DNA of 64,000 nt from Carposina sasakii (lineage: Eukaryota; Arthropoda; Insecta; Lepidoptera; Carposinidae): assembly GCA_014607495.2 (NCBI GenBank), contig CP053163.1, positions 7,606,716-7,670,715 of the forward strand, written 5' to 3'. This document shows positions 36,707 to 47,917 of this stretch, one piece after another. How positions within the stretch are numbered: the stretch's first letter is position 1; each line of letters opens with the position of its first letter. The notes under the pieces are model-generated. The model saw only the letters and a program-made list of their open reading frames with translations. It made no database searches and had not been told where the DNA came from. Made by a program: the position numbers and the translations under genes.

Positions 36707-36910
36707 ATGGGTGGACTCTGCTGTTATCTTTGCCCACCACCGCCACCACACCATGGACCGCCTGGATATCATGGTCCCCACTTTGGCCCACCTAGACACC
36801 ATGGTCCCCACTTTGGTCCATTTGGGGGGCCTGGTCATTTCAGGCAAGGAGGACCCGGGGGACACTTCGGTCATGGGGGGCCAGGTCATGGTGGCCCAGG
36901 GTTTAGATAA
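36707..36910 (+). CDS. Twin gene A: small Pro/Gly/His-rich protein with MGGLCC N-terminus (67 aa)
   Basis: A 5' UTR intron (36235-36702, exon ATTG|GTAAGT, acceptor TTTTTCAG) ends four bases before the ATG, so the whole CDS is in exon 2. The longer frame starting at 36653 runs through the intron and is not the protein. Residues 1-9 MGGLCCYLC fit the N-myristoylation rule (G2, small residue at 6, no Pro at 7). Cys 5, 6 and 9 are candidates for palmitoylation. The rest is PPPPP, HHGPPGYHGPHFGPP-type repeats and a GGPGHGGPGFR end. No signal peptide or membrane helix. Gene B, 1.4 kb downstream, has the same structure and ending, so this is a real gene pair. A poly(A) signal variant ATTAAA lies at 36973. 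I know no named family. Predicted location, cytoplasmic face of a membrane, is inference. Confidence 0.75.
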   Translation: MGGLCCYLCPPPPPHHGPPGYHGPHFGPPRHHGPHFGPFGGPGHFRQGGPGGHFGHGGPGHGGPGFR

Positions 36911-36972
36911 AATTAGTTTTAATTAATTGTAATGTATGTACTCGTATATTCCTATTTGTAATTTTAAGTTTA

Positions 36973-36978
36973 ATTAAA
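36973..36978 (+). terminator. Candidate poly(A) signal of twin gene A
   Basis: ATTAAA, the commonest variant of the poly(A) hexamer, 63 nt after the stop codon, followed by a T-rich GTGTATTTTTTTTATTG region. Confidence 0.4.
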
Positions 36979-37194
36979 AAACGATTGTGTATTTTTTTTA
37001 TTGGATTAGTTATTTCTATGTATTTTGTAAAAAAATAATAACGTGTCACGGTGATTCTCAGCGTAAGTCTAGCCGGATATTTCCAGAAACTTTGGGCACC
37101 ACGAAGTCCAATCCGCGAAATAAAACAAACTCTTGGTAAATTTTGCGATTGGAAAAATTAATGTAGTTTAGTAAAGTTAAAGTAAAGAAATTCT

Positions 37195-37290
37195 TATGAA
37201 TATCAACAAAAATCTCATTTGAATCATCAACTAACGTTTCCATTATTAGAGCAAGATGTCACTCTACACTATTTATCTCGCTATCACAAT
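37195..37290. repeat. Duplicated non-coding block, copy 1
   Basis: Matches 38911-39006, including a perfectly conserved 22-mer at 37236-37257 (second copy 38954-38975). Shared flanks are CTTATGAAT, GAATCATCAA and CACAATAGAA. It shows that the duplication that made genes A and B included DNA downstream of the stop codon. Confidence 0.7.
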
Positions 37291-37549
37291 AGAATTTCGC
37301 GAATGGAAAAATTGTTAAAAAAAAATTATATTGTCAAATTATTGCTATACTACCATCACTCTTCTGGGTAGGACTAAGTAAATAAAATATATGAAAGGGT
37401 ATGAGATTTACTGTGTCATTAGCGCCTATGTCAAGGGACTTCATTGTTATAACGAAGTAAGTATTCACTATAAGGTACATACCCTTATCATTTTTTTCGC
37501 TCTAAATCGTGTATCCTATACCGATACTTTTATCGATTAGTACTGATAG

Positions 37550-37624
37550 CCCCGATTATTATATGAATATTAAATTGTAACTACGCGGTACCATACCAAT
37601 TTTGGCTATCGTTGAGCGAGTGTG
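37550..37624 (+). promoter_or_regulatory. Start-site element of twin gene B, with upstream DRE-like motif
   Basis: GGCTATCG (37604-37611) and AGTGTG (37619-37624) match gene A in sequence and spacing. Upstream at about 37530-37540 is TTATCGATTA, seven of eight bases of the DREF element TATCGATA. Inferred only from motif matching. Confidence 0.35.
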
Positions 37625-38095
37625 TTGTGTTGTGGTATTTCTGTTTCCTACCTATATTTGAAGAATCGGTAAGTGACTATCCTATATAGATCCTATTTAT
37701 AAGATAACCGATATCATGATGTTTACTGATGCTTACAATTCTGCATTGAAAAAGGTTAGTAGAAATGTGTAAAACGACATCTACCTGCACCTTCAGATTT
37801 GATAAGCTTTAAATAACTTACTACCTTTATCTACATAAAAATACAACATAATTTATGAAGTGTTCGTCGCTAAAAAGAAAATTCAACTCTTTGCCATTAT
37901 TCTATTTTATGTCTACGTATCATAGGAAGGTCCGTAGAATTAGATAACCTTATATATTATATTTTGTAACTAACCTTCACCACTGATAAACTGAAAGTTG
38001 ATTCTTTAAGAATTAAGTTAATTAGGGATATAGTGAAATTATCTAGTATATCTATGTATAGGTATACTTTTAACTTGCCTATTTCTTACAGTATC

Positions 38096-38278
38096 ATGGG
38101 TGCTTGCTGTAGTCGCGGTCCACCTCCTCACAGGCCCCGTGAGCCACCGCCTCCTCGTGGACCACCAAGGCACCGTGGGCCCCCAAGAGGGGGTCCAAGT
38201 AGACTTCCAGGAGGACCACCAGGAGGTGGCCTTGGTCACCCTGCAGGACCTGGTCGCGGGGGCCCAGGCTTTAGATAA
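38096..38278 (+). CDS. Twin gene B: small Pro/Gly/Arg-rich protein with MGACCS N-terminus (60 aa)
   Basis: Paralogue of gene A. Non-coding exon 1 ends at 37668 (AATCG|GTAAGT). The 5'-UTR intron 37669-38091 ends TTTCTTACAG, four bases before the ATG, exactly as in gene A. MGACCSR satisfies the N-myristoylation pattern and puts Cys 4 and 5 beside the lipid. The body is Pro/Arg/Gly-rich (REPPPPRGPPRHRGPPRGG) and ends RGGPGFR, like gene A. Gene A is His-rich where B is Arg-rich, so B is strongly basic. No signal peptide. AATAAA follows at 38369. Function unknown; membrane anchoring by dual acylation is inference. The longer frame from 38033 runs through the intron and is not used. Confidence 0.75.
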   Translation: MGACCSRGPPPHRPREPPPPRGPPRHRGPPRGGPSRLPGGPPGGGLGHPAGPGRGGPGFR

Positions 38279-38368
38279 GCTTATTTAGGTTTAATATGTA
38301 CGACTATTAAGTTATAATATAAGTCACTAGGTAAGTACTGAAGTTTTTAGGCTAAGAATGATTTTACA

Positions 38369-38374
38369 AATAAA
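38369..38374 (+). terminator. Poly(A) signal of twin gene B
   Basis: Canonical AATAAA in TTACAAATAAAGGATTG, 91 nt after the stop codon. Confidence 0.55.
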
Positions 38375-38564
38375 GGATTGGATATTGAAAAATTACACAT
38401 TTGAAAATCTATGTTTTGTGTTTTCTTTGGACAAGAAAATATGAAAATTAAAATGTTAACTTTGGGATCAAGCTTAATTAGCGATATAATATCAATGATA
38501 CTTTTATCACATAAGATAAAATCCTAGGGACATATCCTGGATTCACATAGATATTTAGGTGCCT

Positions 38565-38625
38565 TGGTGCTCTGCCTACCCCGTAAGGGATAAAGGCGTG
38601 AATATGTATGTATTTAGGTGCAAAA
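38565..38625 (+). mobile_element. Short LINE/SINE tail
   Basis: GGTGCCTTGGTGCTCTGCCT followed by AAGGGATAAAGGCGTGAATA and TGTATGTAT, the same tail as at 16110-16170. It lies between gene B and the second copy of the duplicated block and accounts for part of their greater distance. Confidence 0.5.
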
Positions 38626-38910
38626 TACTTCCAAACCTTGTCCTAAATATATTTAGATATGATGACATTGCAATAGAGCCTGCCTGTGAACCCGAATGTT
38701 ATCGTTTATCAAAAACTTGACAGTGACTAACACGATCACTATGTTTATCTACCTACACACATTAATGTTTAACGTAAATTATTGGGTTTTTAACCTACTG
38801 ATGTAAGACATTAAAGTATTAAGAAAACAGGCATTTTCTGAACTAAACCATGACTAACAAAACTGTTAAACACTATTTACTTCAAAATCAATTTCATAAA
38901 ATTAATTCTT

Positions 38911-39006
38911 ATGAATGTTAGCAAATATCTTATCTGAATCATCAAGCATGAAAGTTTCCATTATTAGAGCAAGATATCTTTATAACTGCGTCTCTCTTCC
39001 ACAATA
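38911..39006. repeat. Duplicated non-coding block, copy 2
   Basis: Second copy of the block at 37195-37290. The 22-mer at 38954-38975 is unchanged while the flanks have diverged. Confidence 0.7.
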
Positions 39007-39607
39007 GAAAAAAGCCTGCATTAACAGTTCATTAAACCTCTTTATTTCAGGTGAAATCCATGTTAAATGTGCAATCTCGCTCAATTCGTCCTGAAAGGTT
39101 CTCAAAACATTAAAAGCTGTTTTAAAATTTAAATTCTACTACTTACCGGTAACATCAGTGTTTAAAGTGGGGCGCTGAAGAATATTAATCATCTTAAACC
39201 TAATGAAAAGGGAGAATATATCAATCTTTTGTCTCAAGGCGCGGGGAAATTAAGACTTTGAAAAATGGCGTGGCTATTATGGAAATTATTATTTGTATAT
39301 AAATAAAATGGACGCCTGACGAATTGTTGGGGACTTGGGAGTCTACTTTGTGAAATTAGGATTTTAAGCTTAGCTGCGCCTCATCATTTTAATGCAAGTA
39401 TTTGGGAGGTTGGTAATGAAATTAGGAGGTTGCGTGGTAAATAAATTTTGTGACACAATTATCATCAGGATATGAAATAAAAAAAGTTTCTTTAGTTTAA
39501 ATTCTTTTTTTGTACATTTTTATTGTATTAATACTTATTACTACTACTGGAAAGAAAAAATCGGAATATATTGGTTTTCTAAAAAATGTGTAACTATCTC
39601 GATAGAT

Positions 39608-39840
39608 ACACACGTATACATATGGATCACAAAGAATATACTGCAGCCACGTTTAGCATAGCTATGGAAGATGAAGAGTTCAGTGACAAGCTGCTAGCTC
39701 ATTATCTGAGAGGACGCCCTTGAGTTCTTTAGTCAACTCTTACTACGTCCAAGGAAGGCAGATGGATCAAGGAAGAAAGGGAGATGCTGCTGATATGTTC
39801 TAGTGAAGTCCCGCATCAACACAGGACTCGTTGAAAATTG
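39608..39840 (+). mobile_element. Dispersed LINE-tail repeat, copy 2
   Basis: Shares TTCAGTGACAAGCTGCTAGC, TCTGAGAGGACG and a terminal TGTTCTAGTGAAGTCCCGCA TCAACACAGG with 3331-3455 and 44511-44730. Non-coding and truncated. Confidence 0.5.
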
Positions 39841-42800
39841 CCTAAAATAAAGCGTAATGTGTTTTCAATATTAGTCCTAAACATTGTCAATTTATTGGAC
39901 GAGCGCACTTCGCTTCGGGCGACATGTGATTGAAAGTATCTCGCTTCGTACATGTAATTTCACGATGTGATACCTCGGGCAAGGGTATTTAGGGTGGATA
40001 TCGGGGGTTTATATCGCGATATTTGAATTCTGGTACACGATAGGCGACATTTGGTAATTTGTGTATTATTTAATTTGATAACATTAAGGGAAAAGATTCG
40101 GAGATAACTCGGATTAGTTGCAGCCAGGGTGGTCTATTATAGCAGGAAGAAGGCATGTGTGGGCTCGAATCTAAGAGGCACTGCAGTAGAACATAATGTA
40201 CCTAGACTACTCGTATTAAAAAAAGACCTACATGAACTAATTGTCTTATATCCCCCCTCTATGATAGGACCACCGCGACGATTTTCTAAGGTCAGGGGGA
40301 CCTTTGCCTAACAGTGGTAAATACTGCAGGATATGTGAAGTTATATTAGTTGATAAGTACATATAAATATAAATAAACACCTACAAACATGCGCCAACCC
40401 CTTGGGCAGGTACCTACACCTGATCTTCACTCTCTAATACTTTAAACCCTCGACTTTCTAAAGGATTTTCGCATCATTATCGCGAATGTAATTTATTAGG
40501 ACTTACAAAGATTAAGTACAGCAAGTTAAAAGTTAATTATACTATAAAATATGATTGAACAGACTCTAAAATTAATCGATAGTAGATCTATAGGTAAAAG
40601 CAAGTAAAACTTTCTTATTTTTTATTGTATACACAAAAATATAATAATAAACACACACACATAGGAGAAATGTACAATGACGAGCTTATTTCTTAAAGAT
40701 ACGAGTATCTGTGTCTTCCAGCTTTTTGTAATTAGCGCACTCTTGTTTGTTTGTCTGTCTGTCTTGTCTAAGTCTAAGGCAGATTAAATTCTAAATCCAT
40801 CTTCATCCTCACTTACAATACGCTTACTATACGTACGACAACATGAAATAACTCTGAGTGTGACTAAAGGTTACCTTTTTAAAAATATCGTGTCGGGACC
40901 AAAGGGGTGCCTCGGGGTTGGTAGGGTGGGATTCGTAATCCGACATTTATTTTGGGATATTTATATTTCAGTAAACGTGATAGTCGTCGATCTTGCAATT
41001 TGTTTGTACACAGTGGAAAGAATAAAGAGAAAATAAATTTTAAAGAAAGAGAAGATATTTTCGGAATGTTTAAAAAAAAAATTGGATAGATTTTTGACAT
41101 AAGACCAATCGTTAGGAAATGCTAATATATTGCAAATTATGGAATGATTGTAATTAATAATAAGTGGTAGAATAGAATACCTGTTATCTTCAAAAGAATA
41201 TTATATTGATTAATAGGTTTGCACAGTAGGAAGCCATTTCTAAAGAATACCTAGTAGTTTTCTATTTCTTTACGCTTAATAAGCGAGAATATATATAATT
41301 ATCTATTTATCACACAATTATGTAGATAAAACGACGCGGCTGCAAATAATTCGCCAAGCGTGAAGAATAAACCCTAATTCATGGGGATGAGTGATTAAAT
41401 TAACTTAGACGGGAGGTGGGGTTGTTCGTCCATTGATAGAAGGGAAACGTGCTCGTATCATGAGCTAACTACTACTAAAACAACAACTACTACTATAACT
41501 GTGAAACACACCTAAAAGTTATCTTTATTTTACCAGATACATTTACATATAAGACATATAGTATACTCGTACAAGTGTCTCCAGAGAATGAACGCGTTTT
41601 ATAAATGCATTTACAACTCAAAGAGGGTAAAGAAGCACATTTTCGGCCAGCATCTGCCTCTCAGACATTCTAATGAGCTAGGTTTGCTTAAAGATGTATG
41701 GAATGTTTTGTAGTACCCACAATTTCGAGGACTTGTGCACGTCTTTTCTTCAAGAGTTTATTATGACATTTCTATTTCTTACTGTCGTCATTTTACAGTT
41801 ATTTTCGACGATTTTAGTAATAGCTTTTGTGAAGTTGTTTATTACCTTTTGTAATATTTTAGGTTTGTTTATTATTCGAGGATTTGTTCTAAAAATTTAG
41901 ATAAAATCCGTTTGAATGGAATTGTTTATAACAGGTTCTATGGGTCCACGGGGAAGTTAACTAATTGAAGCATTTTAATAAACTAACCCTTATTTTAAAC
42001 GCGGTACAAACAAAATTAATGAATACAGTATGGAACTGTACAAATAAAAAAACTGCACTACAATATCCAGACAATTAGTGTTCAATATTTTAGGCGATTT
42101 TTCACTCAACCCTGTAACCCGCGGCCAACACACCCCCGTAGGGTTTAACCAGTACGTATCTTTCATACAATATTAATAGGGATGCAGCCACCCCCTGCTC
42201 TGGGACATTACTAATACTAACACGAGTATTTAGTTGTGGGATTTGCTACGGGGCCGCTTTCTAGTTTAATTAAATTTATTGATCGGTATGTACCTGAAAG
42301 ACGTTACATTTTATTTTGTTTTATTTATTTATTTAGACACACTTACAGAACATACATTAAGAGCAACAATAATTACACTTACAACTAAAAATCTGATGTA
42401 TGTATAATATTACACAGATAATATTATAGTGGAGTGTGTTTCATCAAACAGCTCCCCTGGGCGAGGGCGCCAGCTACTATATGTATGACTACACCTTTGT
42501 TAATTTACTAGTGCCCGTTTACGACATGGTCCGCGTAAACTTTAGAATACTCGTTATTCCAAATTTCAGAAAATCTGATACTGAATTCTTGTTCAGGAAA
42601 TACGTCTAAGAAGAATACCATCCAAGTTTTCGGTTGGTTAGTGGTTTAGGCTAAGTGCTTATCCGGAAGTTTGTCATTTGAGGGCAAAGCATTTTGTATG
42701 TATAGGTTCAAAAGAGTATGTAGGTAAGTAGTGCATTTGACCCTCCCTCTCTAGGTAAGCTGGGATTATTGGGATAAATTTTAAGAGAGAAGAATCATTT

Positions 42801-42849
42801 TAAGTGAGTAAGTTTTACAAAATAGCTTAAAGTGGAGCTGATATTTTTT
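39841..42849. other. Non-coding stretch with weak LINE tails
   Basis: Mostly featureless. At about 40610-40690 and again at 46500-46590 there are similar segments (TTTTTATTGTATACACAAAA / GAGAAATGTACAATGACGAG) that look like reversed CR1/L2-like LINE 3' ends. At about 42310-42390 a TTTATTTATTTATTTAGACA run looks like another reversed LINE tail. Confidence 0.4.
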
Positions 42850-43373
42850 ACCCGACTGCGCGACGCAAAGGAGTGGTATTGTATTTAACAGCCTATGTAT
42901 GTATGTATGTTCCTTTGAAGTACTACACAGACTAAACGCCTCGGCCGATTTTTATAATTCATACGTCAATCGATTCCTCTTAGTCCGGCGAGTGTTATTA
43001 AAGACATGACGTTAGTGAAAATCCAATATGGCGACTACTGGACGCCATTTTGTGAAAATGAAAAAAATTCAAGTCGACAAACTATATCGAGTGGGGTATC
43101 GTTGAATAGGTATTTAAAAATCATTTTTGGGTTTTTCTCAAAATTTTTCGATTTAACCAATCGTTTAGGATCTATACCGATTGAAAGTTGCATAACAACC
43201 ATTCTCACATGTAAGTTTTTAGACAGCATCAAGACGAAAACTTCTTGCTGCCGAGCATGTTGAGCATGTTTCTTGAACCTACCTATTAGTAGCTAGGTAC
43301 TCATAACAAAAAAGTATAAAATAAAAAAACATAATTTAGAAAATCTAAAAATCCGACTGCTTAAAAAAGAACC
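42850..43373 (-). mobile_element. Dispersed element bounded by GCAGTCGG, copy 2
   Basis: Reverse-complement counterpart of 8438-9112 without the nested MITE. Its two ends are CCGACTGCGCGACGCAAAGG at 42852 and ATCCGACTGC at 43352. The 85- and 65-residue ORFs on its two strands come from the repeat. Confidence 0.7.
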
Positions 43374-43762
43374 AACTAATGTACATAATAAAAAAACTGA
43401 AAAGAAAAAAACAAGCACTTAGATGTCCGGTGGTCTAGAATTCTATAGTATTATTATGGAATGAATAATATTGAAGAACATAAAATATTTTATAATGATC
43501 GTAACATAACAACTGAACAGTCGGGATCCATTATCCGACAGCCAAGCTAATATTTCAATGGATCCTGGCTGTTCAGTTGTAATGTTACGTTATCATTAGA
43601 AAATATTTTATGTTCTTCAATAGTACATATTCATTCCATAATAATATTATAGAATTCTAGACCACCGGACATCTAAGTGCTTGTTTTTTTTAAAGTTTTT
43701 TTTATTATGTAGGTACATTATTTGGTTCTTTTTTAAGCAGTCGTATTTTTGGATTTTCTATA
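43338..43762. repeat. Very long palindrome, arms about 190 bp
   Basis: The left arm AAAAATCCGACTGCTTAAAA ... AAGCACTTAGATGTCCGGTG ... GAACATAAAATATTTTATAA is mirrored by the right arm to about 43762, around a centre near 43548. The outer parts of both arms are the end of the GCAGTCGG element. An inner foldback (CCGGACATCTAAGTGCTTG...) is joined to it, so one inverted duplication spans two element types. No coding capacity. Confidence 0.8.
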
Positions 43763-44098
43763 TTATATATTTTTTTTGTGGTGTAACATGCAATCTTTAT
43801 CTTGCCAGCAAAGGTATATAAAGACTATATAGAGCAATAATTAGATATTTGAATGTATATTGTTTAGTCATATAAACTAATAATTTTAGCTTACAGCAGT
43901 TGCACCTCTATAAATTGCGCATTATACTGCTATTGTATCATCTTAGCAGTATCATAGTTCAATCACAATAGTAGTTTAAATACGTCTATCAAATACCGTA
44001 TCTTGCAGTGTAATGTAGAGCTTGTGTCAAAAGCTTTTGAAGGTTTTTGTATCCTATTACAAGTCATTGCTTTGTATTCCAATAGATATTTGAAATGA

Positions 44099-44412
44099 GT
44101 AGGTTCCATGGAGGAGAAATAAAAGAGGAGCAGCTGCTAAGTATATTTTCATACAAAAATAGTGTGCCGCTGAGCGGGGGTAAAGTATGGGACGAGAGGA
44201 GCATCCTAACACTGTAGCCGTGCCCATTTACATAGAAACCACCTTGTAATGACTAGCCAAACTACTTGCATAAGCGTGTGGTTACAGCTACTGCGTTACA
44301 CACATTGACCCTAAAGCTTCGCCTCTATCATGACGTCATGGCCTCACGATTGCCACACGACTCAGTACATAGTCCCACCTCCTCTTTTATACCTTCTCCA
44401 TGATAGGTTCCC
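44099..44412. mobile_element. Candidate DNA element with imperfect terminal inverted repeats
   Basis: The left end GGTTCCATGGAGGAGAAATA AAAGAGGAG mirrors the right end CTCCTCTTTTATACCTTCTC CATGATAGGTTCC. The interior (about 240 bp) is GC-richer than its surroundings and contains CATGACGTCATG (44329-44340). No ORF of note. A non-autonomous transposon is likely. Confidence 0.5.
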
Positions 44413-44510
44413 AATAAGAAATAACGTTGTTAGGCTTTTTAGTATGTCGTCGTCTTATTTATACGAGTACATACATTCATATATACATAGACATTAAACA
44501 CACAACTGTG

Positions 44511-44730
44511 TTCCAGAAATGGGGTAGCTAGAACTGCAAAATCATAAAGAAGATCCCATAGTTACTTTTGGCATTGCGGGGCAGATGTAAATTATCAGTG
44601 ACTAGTTGCTAGCTTATCGCCTGATAGAATACCCAAATTCCTTGGTCGACTACGAGATGCATGGAAGGAGATGCATCTGATGTATTCTAGTGAAGCCCTG
44701 CAGCAGCACAGGCTAGTTCGGACCATATCG
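44511..44730 (+). mobile_element. Dispersed LINE-tail repeat, copy 3
   Basis: GGGTAGCTAGAACTGCAAAA, GGCATTGCGGGGCAGATG, then TGATGTATTCTAGTGAAGCC and CAGCACAGG. Same family as 3331-3455 and 39608-39840. Confidence 0.5.
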
Positions 44731-45246
44731 TGTGTGTAAAAGTATCATGCTACTCTGGAGACGTATTACACTTATTGTACAGTATTATTTCACCAATGTA
44801 CCACTACCTGCAACACAAACCGTACCGATTGTAATTGCACCGAGTACATTACTGCGTGACTCACTATGTACCTCGTTTGCACATTTGTTGTAAGTGCAAT
44901 CCACTTCGCGTCGGACGATGCTTTAGTTTTTATGGTCGTTTAGTGAGGGATGGTTACCTTCATTGTGTATTTATGAGGATTTGTGTGTTTAAACTGTGTG
45001 CTAGGGTTCGGATTGAAAAGCTTGTTACATCTGAAGTTTGGAGAGGGTATTGTTATGATGTTTGTACGGAATACTGTTATGGAATAGGCAATTATCGCGA
45101 TATACCTAATAATATACGATATGTTTTCGGATGTCCATAATATTATAATCAAGACCTGTATCATTAAACAAATTTAAAAAACTGGCACAAATGAACTGGA
45201 AAAATCTATGGTTTACCAGAAAACTTCGTAGTCCACTAGTTTAATA

Positions 45247-45490
45247 CAGGGTACAAACAAAAGTGATAATGTTAATAAAATGCTAAGAAAAAAGTCTACT
45301 ATAGAGAACCTATCCACATAATTAAAAACTCGAAATCCCATGTTTAGTTTTCCTAATTCCTAAACAACTCAGAATGTTTTTACAATTTCGAAAAATAACA
45401 TGTGAATTTGAGTGTCAAATTTTGTATAAAAGTTCTCTAGGTATACTGGCTATATTGAAAGCATAGGTACTCCTTTTGTTACACCTTACT
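45247..45490. mobile_element. Foldback MITE, degenerate copy
   Basis: Degenerate version of the element at 48366-48628: ACAGGGTACAAACAAAAG at left, TCTACTATAGAGAACCTATC CACA inside, and CTCCTTTTGTTACACC at right. The arms no longer pair perfectly. Confidence 0.6.
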
Positions 45491-46959
45491 ACATATTAAA
45501 CCCTAAAAAGAAAATAAAGAAAACTTCAGTGGAAAACTTAATAACGACCGTAACATTTGGCAATGGACCACGTCCGCATAGACTAATAAATGGCAATGCA
45601 GCTGGTAACATTGGAAACACGTGGCAACATATTTTATTCATGTAAACACGCTGTAACATAGTGAGGGCGCTCAAATTGAGACGAGGGCGCTAGTATATGT
45701 ATCTGTTCTGATTTCTGTGGTTTAGATATCGACTATTAACCTGCTTAGTACTAATAAACTAAATATTACTACAAAAGTTACAACCTTGTTATACGTGAGT
45801 TTTGACAGCAATATATATAGAATATCTCTTAAATTAAACTAATAAACCTAATAGGTACAACTATATAAATATATATAACTATTAAAGTTCAGTAAATACT
45901 TAGTTTTTTTTAAAATTACTTATTATTATCACTCGAAATGAATGTAGGTTTCCAATTGAATTGAAAGAATGTACAGTGGTCATGGTTAGTGTATTATTTT
46001 TAGTATTATAGATTTATATTTAATTTAAGGAAATATTTGACCTGTCAAATACCAGCAATACGAGTAGTTATTAAAATTCTGCAGTTACAAACTTTTGACA
46101 GACTTAATAGGTTTCAGAACATACGAGTACCTATCACCCGTTATTTTATTGCATTTTTATTCAAATCATCCATATAATCTTGTATTAAATTATATTTTAT
46201 TAGAATGAATATAATTTATGTCCAATGACTAAACAATTTGAATGGAATCGATTTATTGAACCGACTATTTTTGAGGAAATTGCTAGAAATATTCCTGCCT
46301 TCCGTACAAAAAACGGTAAACACGTTGCAATAGGCAAAGGTTCTACGGTAGGGTACCTACTAACCCTTTACTTGTAGTTTATTCTTATATTTTCTCGCAT
46401 GGAATAGTCGGAGTCGAAATAATCTATTTACATATCGATTCAACGCAGTACAGAAAAAAAAAATGATAGAGAATAAAAAATAGAACTTGTTTGTAGAATC
46501 AAATCAGTCATTCTCATTCTTTTATTGTGCACACATAAATATAAACAATTATTACAATTTTAATACGCATGAGAAATGTACAATACCGTGGTTATCTTGT
46601 TTATTAATTTTACATTTCCTAAAATCGAAAGCAATATCGGTTCAAATAATGTTCATGTTAAAAACTAGTGCCTAGAAAAACCTCTTACTAAGTCAATTTT
46701 ATAGCTGAAATACGGAATTGTAAAGGATTTCAGGCGTTTCAGAGTAAGATGATCGCCCCTAACCCTAACAAGTGATTTGAAGCATTGGCCATTTCTATTT
46801 ATCTACAAGGGGTCCCTAACGAGCGCAAATTCTGAGACTGAAGGTCCTTGAGCTTAAAATATTCAAATAGTTTGACTTAAGTTAAGACGTGACTACTTCC
46901 CCTTGGGTCGAGAGATAGGGAATCATCTCTAATATAGTACGAGCTTTAGATATATTATA

Positions 46960-47232
46960 TAAAGTATAATATTGTTTCATGGGCTTACTAGGGATATGTG
47001 GGTATGTAATTTGTTCAGAGATAACGACTATAAGTCTGTATTTTGTATTTTTCTAAATGAGTTTGAACATTCCCGAGTTGTTGTTTAGAAAGATATCTTT
47101 ATTCTAGTTGGAAAAATAAACATGTGATTTAGTGAGTCTTAAATTTTGTGTATAGCTTTTTTATAGCTACTTTATATGGTTATTTCATAGCATTTCGCTT
47201 AGCATAGTCCTTTTGTTACACCCTGTATACAT
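46960..47232. mobile_element. Foldback MITE, half copy
   Basis: The right half is clear (CATGTGATTTAGTGAGTC, then CATTTCGCTTAGCATAGTCC TTTTGTTACACCCTGTATAC). The left half is eroded. Same family as 48366-48628. Confidence 0.55.
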
Positions 47233-47798
47233 AGGCCATTACTTTATAAAATGGCTCACAAATATAAACAGTGATAAATATAGCGGCACATGATGAATTG
47301 GTTTAATACTTGACCATAATACGTCATTAAAATTCCTGACACAACGGCAACTAAAAACATTAAAATTCCAAAACGCCTACGAAAAAAATTCAGCAATGAC
47401 ACTGCACAGAGTGATATTATTGCCATGTCTGAAAGAGGCGTGTTGTGTGGAATCGTAATTTAATGCAATAATAAAATGCTTTATGGAACAAAAGGGTTTT
47501 TAAAGGGTAAGGTGTAATAAAGGATTTATATAAGTGGTACCTACTCATAGCTGTTTTCTACGGCTTTATGAATGTGCCAGGTAGGACAAACAAAAAAGTA
47601 TTTTAAACAGAAATTCTCACATTTAATCAATATGGAAGCTATACGTTGTTTTAATCTAAAGAAGATTAGTCGGGCAAATAAAACTAACACTTGCAGTTAT
47701 TTAATTTATTCAGCATTTATATATATATGTTTATATATACACAGAAAACAGAACAAATATTGATAGCTATAAACCTCTCATTTGAACTTTAAGTTTAT

Positions 47799-47917
47799 AC
47801 TGGGTGTAATAAGACAACTTTGTTCAGGGTTGGTTCCATACAAAAAAAATGATCGTTACGTTACAAAGAATAAGAGGTATTAAAATAACAACGTTGTCTT
47901 TTTACACCATGTATACT
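47799..47917. mobile_element. Short foldback MITE (ACTGGGTGTAA family)
   Basis: TACTGGGTGTAATAAGACAA CTTTG at left mirrors CAACGTTGTCTTTTTACACC ATGTATA at right. The middle (GGGTTGGTTCCATAC...AAGAATAAGAGGTATT) is found in reverse complement inside the repeat at 8577-8680. Confidence 0.7.

Noticed and set aside
36665..36889. Minus-strand 74-codon ORF opposite twin gene A (and 38039-38239 opposite gene B)
   Set aside because: Shadow frames of Pro/Gly-rich codons; no start, splice or family support.
44835..45140. 101-codon Cys-rich ORF
   Set aside because: Starts at a non-ATG codon, has no signal peptide or regular Cys spacing, and no gene context.
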